Shown here piece by piece: positions 1-5,233 of a stretch of DNA of 5,233 nucleotides; position 1 is the first letter of the stretch; every line of letters starts with the position of its first letter. The notes under the pieces were generated by a model, which did not search any database, was not told the DNA's origin, and was given only the letters and a program-made list of their open reading frames with translations. The position numbers and the translations under genes were made by a program. Source of the stretch: Dechloromonas sp. (GTDB taxonomy: Bacteria; Pseudomonadota; Gammaproteobacteria; Burkholderiales; Rhodocyclaceae); contig CP059264.1 of the NCBI GenBank assembly GCA_013693915.1, forward strand, positions 2,218,575 through 2,223,807, given 5' to 3'.

Positions 1-909
1 CACGGCTTGCTGCTGTCGCTGGTGTGGGTGCGCCTGGCCGGCATCGACGTCGCGCTGACCGAGGCGGCCATCGGCGGCGGCCTGACCGGCGCGCTCTTGC
101 TCGGTGCGGTGGGGCGGCTGCGCGGCACCGAGGCGGCGGCGTTGTCCGAGCGCAGCGGCGCCGGTACGCGCGCATTCGCCGTGTTGCTGTCGGTGGGCGT
201 CACCATGGTGCTGGCGCTGTGCGTGCTGGCGTTGCCCGAACCCGCACCGACGCTGGCACCGCAGGCGGTTGAGAACATGGCGGCCACTGGCGTCGGCAAC
301 CCGATCACCGGCGTGCTGCTCGCCTTCCGCTCGCTGGACACGCTGCTCGAGGCGATCGTGCTGGTGATCGCGCTGATCGGCGTATGGTCGCTGGCGCCAG
401 ACCGCTTCTGGGGCGGCCGCCCGGGGCCGCGCTACAGCGCTGACCCCGACGGCATCCTCACCTACCTGGCGCGCCTGCTGCCGCCACTCGGCATCGTCGT
501 CGGCCTCTACCTGTTCTGGGCCGGCGCCGACCACCCGGGCGGCAAGTTCCAGAGCGCCACCATCCTGGCAGCGATGTGGATGCTGGTGCAGATGGCCGGC
601 CTGGCCGATGCACCGCGCATCGACAGCTGCTGGGTACGCGTCGGCATCGTCGTCGGGCCACTGGTGTTCGTCGCCGTCGGCTTGCTCGGCGCGTGGCAGG
701 CGGGCGCCTTCCTCGGCTATCCGGACGGCTGGGCCAAGCCGATGATCGTGGTTATCGAGCTGGCGCTGCTGCCGACCCTGGTGCTGGTGCTGGCCTTGCT
801 GTTGAACGGGGCACCGGCGCGCAGCGCCGACTCCTCGCCGGCGCCCGGCGAAGCTTCCATTTCAGCGCGCAACACCTGGCCCATGCCAACGCGGAGTACC
901 GGGCGATGA
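1..909 (+). CDS. mnhB: Mrp/Mnh cation/proton antiporter fused subunit: MbhD(end)-MbhE-MnhB, 5'-partial
   Basis: This is an integral membrane subunit of an Mrp-type Na+(K+)/H+ antiporter. The frame is open from base 1, so the true start lies outside the window; the 302 codons seen are the C-terminal part. Three family segments appear in order, numbered from base 1. Residues 1-40 resemble the end of an MbhD/DUF4040 domain (DVALTEAAIGGGL). Residues about 98-132 resemble MbhE, with the R-x-x-D-T-L-x-E pattern at 110-117. Residues about 150-270 resemble the MnhB domain, with GADHPGGKFQ at 175-184. At least six hydrophobic stretches are visible, and the last 30 residues are polar and low in pattern. 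In classical Mrp complexes the MbhD/MbhE parts sit at the C-terminus of MrpA, so this is a rearranged, fused form. The stop overlaps the next start as ATGA, implying translational coupling to mnhC. Subunit assignment is firm; the transported ion is inferred. Confidence 0.85.
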   Translation, partial: HGLLLSLVWVRLAGIDVALTEAAIGGGLTGALLLGAVGRLRGTEAAALSERSGAGTRAFAVLLSVGVTMVLALCVLALPEPAPTLAPQAVENMAATGVGNPITGVLLAFRSLDTLLEAIVLVIALIGVWSLAPDRFWGGRPGPRYSADPDGILTYLARLLPPLGIVVGLYLFWAGADHPGGKFQSATILAAMWMLVQMAGLADAPRIDSCWVRVGIVVGPLVFVAVGLLGAWQAGAFLGYPDGWAKPMIVVIELALLPTLVLVLALLLNGAPARSADSSPAPGEASISARNTWPMPTRSTGR

Positions 910-1226
910 ATGTCGACACGCTGTTCGCGCTGTGCGCCTGCGCGCTGGTGGGCATCGGCCTGTACGGGCTGATCGTGCTGCCGCACCCGCTGCGCAAGCT
1001 GGTGGCCTTCAACATCATGGGTTCGGGCGTGTTCGTGCTCTTCGGCGCGCTGGCCAAGCGCGGCGCGGCGGCCGGCATGGCCGCCGACCCGGTGCCGCAG
1101 GCGCTGCTGATCACCGCCATCGTCGTCGCCTTCGCCGCCACTGCGGTGACGGTGGCGCTGCTGCTGCGGCTGATCGAATCCACCGCCACCGCGTCGCTGG
1201 CCAACGAGCCGCCGTCCGGCGATTGA
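906..1226 (+). CDS. mnhC: Mrp/Mnh antiporter subunit C (NuoK-like)
   Basis: This encodes a 106-residue membrane protein homologous to complex I subunit NuoK and to MrpC/MnhC, a small subunit that packs beside the large antiporter-like subunit in the membrane arm. Three hydrophobic segments are visible, at about residues 5-25, 31-50 and 64-89. The family hallmark DPVPQALLITAIVVAF lies at 61-76, and the segment LPHPLRKLVAFNIMGSGVF at 25-43 is also typical. The length is normal for MnhC. The ATG at 906 overlaps the preceding TGA by the ATGA arrangement. A GGAG at 893-896 lies nine bases upstream, which supports this start over the longer upstream reading of the same frame. The next gene follows after 14 bases, so this is the middle of a tight operon. 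Confidence 0.9.
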   Translation: MNVDTLFALCACALVGIGLYGLIVLPHPLRKLVAFNIMGSGVFVLFGALAKRGAAAGMAADPVPQALLITAIVVAFAATAVTVALLLRLIESTATASLANEPPSGD

Positions 1227-1240
1227 ACGGAGGCACCGCG

Positions 1241-3013
1241 ATGGACATGTGGACGAGCACCCAGGGAGGCGCGCTGCTGGCGGCGGCGGTGCTGTTGCCT
1301 TTCGTCGGCATGCTGCTCGGCCTGGTGCTGGGCGGGCGGCGGGTGCAGCGCGTGGCCTTCCTGCTGATGCCACTGGGGCTGACGCTGGCGCTGGGCATCG
1401 CCGCCGCGTGGCTGCGCGAGGGCCAGACGCTAATCTACCTGCTCGGCGGCTGGGCGCCGCCGCTGGGCATCGCGCTGCGTGCCGACGGGCCGGCGGTGGC
1501 CATGCTGCTGGCGGTAGCCGGGGTGGTCTGCGGCATCGGCACTTTCGCGCGCGCCGACTTCGGCACGCCGCCGGGCGTCAAGGAATCGCGCACCGCGTTC
1601 AGCTACTGGCTGCTGCTGATGGCGGTGTGGGGCGCGCTGAACCTGGTGTTCGTCAGCGGCGATCTATTCACGCTCTACGTCGCGCTGGAACTGCTGACGT
1701 TCGCCGGCGTGCCGTTGGTGTGCCTGGCCGGCAGCGGCGAGACACTGCGCGCCGCGCTGCGCTACATGCTGTTCGCACTGTGCGGCTCGGTGCTTTACCT
1801 GCTCGGCGCGGTGCTGCTTTATGGCGGCTACGGCACGCTGGACATCCCGCTGCTGGCCGACGCAGTGCAGCGCGAACCGATCGCCTGGACGGCGCTGGCG
1901 TTGATGACCGCTGGCCTGCTGGCGAAGACCGCGCTCTTCCCGCTGCACATCTGGCTGCCGCCGGCGCATGGCGGCGCGCCAGCGGCAGCCAGCGCGGTAC
2001 TGTCGGCGCTGGTGATCAAAGGCTCGTGGTTCCTGGTGCTGCGGCTGTGGCTGGACGTGATGCCGGGCGTGGCCAGCGCCCCGGCCGCGCAATTGATGGC
2101 CGGCATGGGCGCGGCGGCCATCGTCGTCGGCAGCGTGGTGGCGTTGCGCCAGCAGCGTCTGAAGCTGCTGGTGGCCTATTCGACGGTGGCGCAGATCGGC
2201 TACCTTTTCCTGCTTTTCCCGCTGGCCTTCGATGCCGCCGGCGACATGGCGCTGCGCGAGGCGGCCCAGGCGGCCGGGCTGCTGCAGGCCATTGCGCACG
2301 CCACCGCCAAGGCGGCCATGTTCATGGCCGCAGGCCTGGTGTATGCAGCTCTGGGCCACGACCGCATCGACAACCTGGCCGGTGCGGCGCGGGCGTTGCC
2401 GGTGGCCGTGCTGGCTTTCCTGGTCGGAGGCGTGGCGCTGATGGGCGTGCTGCCCAGCGGCGCCTATCTGGCGAAGAAACTGCTGCTGGCGTCGGCCGAC
2501 GCCTCCGGTCAGTGGTGGTGGACGCTCGTGCTGCAGGGCGGCGCGGCCTTCACCGCAGGCTACGTGGTGCTGATCGCGGTGCGCGTGCTGCGCCGCCCGG
2601 CCGCGCCCTTGAGCGGGCTGAAGCCGGTGTCGATGCTGTCGCAATGCGCGGCGCTCGGCCTGGCGCTGGCCTCGCTGGCCTTGTCGCTGGCGGCGGTGTG
2701 GGGACCGCTGCCGGCCGAGCTGATCGGCAACCCGCTGTCCCTGAAGGAGTTGGGCAACACGCTGACGATGTTCGCACTCGGCGCGCTACTGGCGTCAGCC
2801 GTGTCGCGCCGACCCTTGTTCGCTGCCGCTCGCGTCGGCGACGCTACCAGCGGCGATGAGGAAGGCGGCCCGCCGCGCCGTGCCTCGGTCGCGCTGGGCG
2901 TCGCATTCGAGCAGGCGGACGCATTCCTTCGACGCTGGCCGTCCGCGAGCCTCTCATTGCTCTCGCTGGCGGCGCTGTTCGCCGGTCTGTTGCTCGTCGG
3001 GGCACCGAAATGA
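1241..3013 (+). CDS. mnhD: Mrp/Mnh antiporter subunit D (NuoM/NuoN-like proton-conducting transporter)
   Basis: This encodes a 590-residue polytopic membrane protein of the proton-conducting transporter family (complex I NuoL/M/N, MrpA/MrpD), one of the subunits thought to carry ions through the antiporter. The core domain spans about residues 120-420. Charged residues expected within membrane helices are present: Glu150 in YVALELL, Lys229 in GLLAKTALFPLHIWLP, and Lys260 in SALVIKGSW. His353 and Lys357 lie in AIAHATAKAAMF, and Lys412/Lys413 follow LPSGAYLAKK. These match the conserved Glu/Lys proton-path positions of the family. Residues 540-558 form a polar loop (Gly, Glu, Arg rich) before a last hydrophobic segment at about 570-588. 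The start at 1241 is backed by ACGGAGG at 1227-1233, seven bases upstream; ATG at 1247 is a less likely alternative. It ends the antiporter operon in this window. D versus another large subunit is judged from position after mnhC and length. Confidence 0.88.
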   Translation: MDMWTSTQGGALLAAAVLLPFVGMLLGLVLGGRRVQRVAFLLMPLGLTLALGIAAAWLREGQTLIYLLGGWAPPLGIALRADGPAVAMLLAVAGVVCGIGTFARADFGTPPGVKESRTAFSYWLLLMAVWGALNLVFVSGDLFTLYVALELLTFAGVPLVCLAGSGETLRAALRYMLFALCGSVLYLLGAVLLYGGYGTLDIPLLADAVQREPIAWTALALMTAGLLAKTALFPLHIWLPPAHGGAPAAASAVLSALVIKGSWFLVLRLWLDVMPGVASAPAAQLMAGMGAAAIVVGSVVALRQQRLKLLVAYSTVAQIGYLFLLFPLAFDAAGDMALREAAQAAGLLQAIAHATAKAAMFMAAGLVYAALGHDRIDNLAGAARALPVAVLAFLVGGVALMGVLPSGAYLAKKLLLASADASGQWWWTLVLQGGAAFTAGYVVLIAVRVLRRPAAPLSGLKPVSMLSQCAALGLALASLALSLAAVWGPLPAELIGNPLSLKELGNTLTMFALGALLASAVSRRPLFAAARVGDATSGDEEGGPPRRASVALGVAFEQADAFLRRWPSASLSLLSLAALFAGLLLVGAPK

Positions 3014-3030
3014 ATCTGCACACGTTTGCT

Positions 3031-3045
3031 CGCTCAAATTGAGCG
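3031..3045. repeat. 15-base perfect dyad CGCTCAA-A-TTGAGCG after mnhD
   Basis: Two perfect seven-base arms flank a single central A, 18 bases after the mnhD stop. As RNA it could fold only into a five-pair stem with a five-base loop, and no U-run follows, so it is a poor intrinsic terminator. The tight symmetry fits a protein-binding operator better, with the downstream efflux gene as the natural target, but no regulator gene is visible here. It could also be chance. The dyad itself is seen directly; any role is inferred. Confidence 0.35.
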
Positions 3046-3104
3046 CTGGTCACGATCGACACTTGACGAGGAATTGCAGCCCATGACACGGCCTCTTGTT
3101 AACC

Positions 3105-3132
3105 CTTTGGTGACAGTGAATATCGCTACAAT
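3105..3132 (+). promoter_or_regulatory. Candidate promoter for the efflux outer-membrane gene (-10 TACAAT)
   Basis: TACAAT at 3127-3132 matches the sigma-70 -10 consensus at five of six positions and sits in a locally AT-richer patch 85 bases before the start of the next gene. No strong -35 lies at the usual distance: CTTTGG at 3105-3110 (16-base spacer) is weak, while GTGACA at 3110-3115 is a better hexamer but only 11 bases away. A leader of about 80 bases would result. The change of base composition and the 203-base gap from mnhD support a separate transcription unit. Confidence 0.35.
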
Positions 3133-3216
3133 GCGCGTCAGGGCATCCGCTCCTGCACGGCTTTCGAACGGCGCCCGGGGCCTGCCTCTGCAACGCATGG
3201 CAAAAAGGAAATCGAT

Positions 3217-4659
3217 ATGAAGCTCAGCGCGCTGGTGGCGTTGCTTGCGACCGGCCTTGCCGCTTGCACGGTCGGGCCGGATTATGTGCGCCCGACCGTG
3301 GAGTCGCCGAGTACCTGGCGCATCGACTACCCGACGGCTGCCGAGGTGGCGAACACCAAATGGTGGGAGCAGTTCGGCGACCCGGTGTTGAACGAACTGG
3401 TGGACAGCGCGTTGCGCGAGAACCTCGACGTGCGCATTGCCGCGGCACGCGTCGATCAGTTCATCGGTGCGCTGACGTCCACCCGCTCGCAGTTGTACCC
3501 GCAGCTCGGCTACGGCGCCGAGGCCAACCGGACGCGCGCCAGCCGCGTCGGCCAGCCGCCGCTGCCGCCCGATGCCGACCCGTATTTTTCGCTCTACCGG
3601 GCTTCGCTTGGCGCGTCCTGGCAGCTCGACCTGTTCGGTCGCGTGCGCCGCCTGAGCGAAGCTGCGCAAGCGCAGGTCTATGCCAGCGAGCAGGCACAGC
3701 GCGGCGTCGTGCTGTCGCTGGTATCGAGCGTCGCGACCAGCTACATCGCGCTGCGCGCACTCGACCGCCAACTGGAAATCGCGCAGGCGACGGCCAGAAA
3801 TTTCGGCGCCACGGCGCGGCTGTTCGAGTTGCGCTTCAAAGGCGGCATCGTGGCCAAGACGGAAGTGATGCAGATCGATTCGCAGTACCAGCAGGCGCTG
3901 GCAGCGATTCCGGCCTTCGAGCAGGCGATCGCCGCGCAGGAGAACCTGATCTCGATCCTGCTCGGCCGCAACCCCGGGCCAATCGAACGTGGCAAGACCA
4001 TCGACCAACTCGTCGCACCACTGATCCCCGCCGACCTGCCCTCGGTACTGCTGCAGCGCCGGCCAGACATCCTGCAAGCCGAGCAGAACCTGGTGGCAGC
4101 GAATGCCAACGTCGGCGCCACGCGCGCGCTCTATTACCCAAGCGTCTCGATCACAGGCCTGCTCGGCAGCGTCAGCACGGCGTTCAGCAGCCTGTTTACC
4201 GGCCCGGCAAGCGCCGGCCTGATCGCTGCCGGCGTCAGCGGCCCGATCTTTACCTTTGGCGGGATCGAGGGACAGGTCAGTTCGGCCGAAGCGCAAAACC
4301 AGCAGGCGCTGCTTTCCTATCAGCAGACCATTCTCACGGCGTTTCGCGAGACCAACGATGCGCTGACCGGGTCGCAGAAGAAGATCGAGGAGGTCGCGCT
4401 GCAGGGCAAGCGCGTGGACGCCTTGCGCGAGTTCGCCCGCCTGTCGAAACTGCGGTTCGACAAGGGTGTGGCCGCTTATCTCGATGTGCTGGTGGCCGAG
4501 AACGAACTGTTCGCAGCCGAACTGGCAGGGGTGCGCTTGCTTGCCGATCGCTACACGCAACTGGTCAATGTATACCAGGCGATGGGCGGTGGCTGGGTGG
4601 ACATCGCGGCTTCAGCGACGCCCACCCCACGGAGCACGATTACCGCGGAAGCACATTAG
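3217..4659 (+). CDS. RND efflux system outer-membrane lipoprotein, NodT/OprM family
   Basis: This encodes a 480-residue TolC-like outer-membrane channel that would receive substrates from an inner-membrane RND pump through a periplasmic adaptor. A short lipoprotein signal peptide ends in the lipobox L14-A-A-C17, so Cys17 is the predicted lipidated N-terminus after cleavage. Two outer-membrane efflux repeats follow. Repeat one runs from about residue 50 and includes KWWEQFGDPVLNELV (48-62) and SWQLDLFGRVRR (134-145). Repeat two includes RRPDI (281-285), NLVAANANVGATRALYYPSVSITG (291-314), GPIFTFGG (342-349) and RFDKGVAAYLDVLVAENEL (413-431). The length is typical. AAGGAA at 3205-3210, six bases before the ATG, fixes the start. 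No adaptor or pump gene adjoins it: upstream is the antiporter operon and downstream a transposase relic, so its partners must be elsewhere or lost. Substrates cannot be read from the sequence. Confidence 0.93.
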   Translation: MKLSALVALLATGLAACTVGPDYVRPTVESPSTWRIDYPTAAEVANTKWWEQFGDPVLNELVDSALRENLDVRIAAARVDQFIGALTSTRSQLYPQLGYGAEANRTRASRVGQPPLPPDADPYFSLYRASLGASWQLDLFGRVRRLSEAAQAQVYASEQAQRGVVLSLVSSVATSYIALRALDRQLEIAQATARNFGATARLFELRFKGGIVAKTEVMQIDSQYQQALAAIPAFEQAIAAQENLISILLGRNPGPIERGKTIDQLVAPLIPADLPSVLLQRRPDILQAEQNLVAANANVGATRALYYPSVSITGLLGSVSTAFSSLFTGPASAGLIAAGVSGPIFTFGGIEGQVSSAEAQNQQALLSYQQTILTAFRETNDALTGSQKKIEEVALQGKRVDALREFARLSKLRFDKGVAAYLDVLVAENELFAAELAGVRLLADRYTQLVNVYQAMGGGWVDIAASATPTPRSTITAEAH

Positions 4660-4705
4660 CATCAAGATGCCGTCTCCATGACTCTCCTGCCGACAGCGCG
4701 CAGGT

Positions 4706-4903
4706 CGGGACAAGCATCGCCAACTCGCGGCCGCCTTGAACCAGCTGCGCGCGTAAGGCTGCCCGATAAAGGAAGAAGACGTGGCGCACCTGTCTCCATT
4801 GCTATACGAACACATCAACATGCTGGGACGGTACTCGTTCTCGGTGCCGGAGGCAGTGACCAAAGTCGAGTTGCGTCCCCTGCGTGACCCCGTCGATGGC
4901 GAT
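4706..4903 (+). pseudogene. tnpA: Tn3-family transposase, C-terminal relic
   Basis: A single frame gives LAAALNQLRA (4724-4753), a TAA stop (4754-4756), then GCPIKEEDVAHLSPLLYEHI and NMLGRYSFSVPEAVTK, ending with ELRPLRDP at about 4868-4891. The sequence LSPL-x-x-EHIN-x-x-G-x-Y with a downstream LRPLR is the known C-terminal signature of Tn3-family transposases, which cut and join transposon ends. Only about 60 of roughly 1000 residues remain, without the catalytic DDE residues, so it is non-functional. The TAA replaces one sense codon inside the otherwise matching frame. Just upstream, RDKHRQL (4706-4726) may be a decayed form of the family's W-N-T-x-Y-L motif, but this is tentative. A Val replaces the usual Gly in TKxELRPL. 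The reading frame runs on to 5062 without family similarity, so both edges are approximate. I could not find a 38-base Tn3 terminal repeat. Confidence 0.75.
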
Positions 4904-4942
4904 CGGGACAAACGCCAGACTGCTTCTTCCGCTCCACTGCAC

Positions 4943-4968
4943 CCAGAAACCCATTTCTGGCCCGGGCC
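4943..4968. repeat. Two adjoining inverted repeats: CCAGAAA-N4-TTTCTGG and GGCCCGGGCC
   Basis: A perfect seven-base stem with a CCCA loop occupies 4943-4960. A perfect ten-base palindrome, GGCCCGGGCC, occupies 4959-4968 and shares two bases with it. The first could form a stable short RNA hairpin, but no T-run follows on either strand, so intrinsic termination is unlikely. It lies in non-coding sequence between the transposase relic and the thioesterase promoter. It may be leftover terminator or transposon sequence, or chance in GC-rich DNA. Confidence 0.4.
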
Positions 4969-5014
4969 GGATCGGTGGTCGGCCGCCGGATGCCAAGGGC
5001 ACGCCGCGGCAGAC

Positions 5015-5020
5015 TATAAT
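5015..5020 (+). promoter_or_regulatory. Consensus -10 box TATAAT, likely promoter of the thioesterase gene
   Basis: A perfect TATAAT stands in GC-rich sequence 67 bases before the GTG start of the next gene, giving a predicted transcript start near 5027 and a leader of about 60 bases. The sequence 16-18 bases upstream (around 4991-4998, TGCCAAGG) is a poor -35 match, so activity would rest on the -10 or an activator. There is no extended TGn motif. The preceding region is a relic, so the downstream gene needs its own promoter, which supports the call. Confidence 0.5.
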
Positions 5021-5087
5021 TTGCTCATGTTCATTGCTGACGGCGACCTGGCGTCGCTGTAGCGCCTTTCGACCCAACGATTCCGCG

Positions 5088-5233
5088 GTGACGTTATTGG
5101 CCAGAATTCATATCGAACTCCCCGATTGCTTCGGCTTTTCGACGACCATCACGATCTACGACCAGCACATCAATTACCGCAACCACCTCGATAACTCGGC
5201 GCTGGGAACGCTGGTTTCCGAGGCGCGCGTCCG
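5088..5233 (+). CDS. Acyl-CoA thioesterase, hot-dog fold (4HBT-like), 3'-partial
   Basis: The frame is open to the right edge, giving the first 48 residues of a protein resembling small acyl-CoA thioesterases of the 4-hydroxybenzoyl-CoA thioesterase superfamily, cytosolic enzymes that hydrolyse CoA thioesters. Visible features are ARIHIELPD (5-13), a beta-strand-like FSTTITIYDQHINY (17-30) and NHLDNSALGTLVSEARV (32-48), which matches the family's HINYGNHLxN-x-A-L-x-x-L-x-x-EARVR pattern opening the central hot-dog helix. Arg31 stands where Gly is usual. No ATG is available. GTG at 5088 lacks a clear ribosome site. TTG at 5097, in the same frame, would begin MARIHIELP as relatives commonly do and has GGTGA (5087-5091) five bases upstream, so it is a serious alternative. 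A consensus -10 box upstream suggests it starts its own unit. The natural substrate is unknown. Confidence 0.7.
   Translation, partial: MTLLARIHIELPDCFGFSTTITIYDQHINYRNHLDNSALGTLVSEARV

Noticed and set aside
7..9. TTG at 7 as the start of the first antiporter gene
   Set aside because: It falls inside a conserved DUF4040-like segment and the frame is open to base 1, so the gene continues to the left.
932..1240. Upstream extension of the mnhD frame to 932
   Set aside because: It overlaps almost all of mnhC and gives Arg/Ala-rich sequence; the ATG at 1241 has a proper Shine-Dalgarno and starts the family-like hydrophobic sequence.
1249..2859. Other + strand open frame across mnhD (536 codons)
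   Set aside because: It is an Arg/Ala/Gly-rich out-of-frame shadow typical of GC-rich DNA; the mnhD frame holds all conserved transporter residues.
3014..3060. Intrinsic terminator after mnhD
   Set aside because: The only hairpin candidate (3031-3045) has a short stem and no following T-run.
3034..4560. Long open frame on the minus strand (508 codons) opposite the efflux gene
   Set aside because: It is rich in Arg, Gln and Ala with no recognisable motif, and is the expected antisense shadow of a GC-rich gene whose + strand product is clearly a NodT-family protein.
4904..5062. Continuation of the transposase frame to the TAG at 5060-5062 as a real protein
   Set aside because: Similarity stops after LRPLRDP, and the tail spans inverted repeats and a consensus -10 box, so it is read-through of non-coding sequence.
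4802..5077. Minus-strand open frame of 91 codons
   Set aside because: It lies opposite the transposase relic and promoter, has no recognisable motif, and no ribosome site was evident.

Overview
The window is GC-rich (clearly so in the first 3 kb) and densely coding on the + strand only. The gene families and the style of the promoter-like boxes (TACAAT or TATAAT just ahead of GC-rich leaders) suggest a proteobacterium, probably a betaproteobacterium such as a Rhodocyclales or Burkholderiales member. That placement is inference from the sequence alone. I see no rRNA, tRNA, CRISPR array or intact mobile element.

Bases 1-3013 are the 3' part of an Mrp/Mnh-type multisubunit monovalent cation/proton antiporter operon. 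In order they hold a fused subunit (end of an MbhD-like DUF4040 segment, MbhE-like segment, then MnhB), cut by the left edge; MnhC, which resembles NuoK; and MnhD, which resembles NuoM/NuoN and ends the operon here. The first two genes overlap by ATGA and the third follows after 14 bases, so they are almost certainly co-transcribed and translationally coupled. Together they form part of a membrane complex that exchanges Na+ (or K+) for H+. The small subunits E, F and G, and probably a second large antiporter subunit or the MrpA-like N-terminal part, are expected to the left of the window.

Bases 3014-3216 are a less GC-rich intergenic stretch with a perfect 15-base dyad, a promoter-like TACAAT box and a good Shine-Dalgarno sequence. 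They lead into one complete gene (3217-4659) for a NodT/OprM-type outer-membrane lipoprotein of an RND-style efflux pump. No membrane-fusion or pump gene lies beside it in the window.

Bases 4660-5087 hold no intact gene. They contain a decayed C-terminal end of a Tn3-family transposase (about 4706-4903) broken by an in-frame TAA, then two adjacent small inverted repeats (4943-4968) and a consensus -10 box (TATAAT, 5015-5020). From about 5088 to the right edge runs the start of a hot-dog-fold acyl-CoA thioesterase gene that begins with a non-ATG codon.

Everything recognisable belongs to known families and I found no convincing undescribed system. The most useful second-look items are the transposase relic next to a solitary efflux outer-membrane gene, the MbhD/MbhE/MnhB fusion, and the unexplained dyads.
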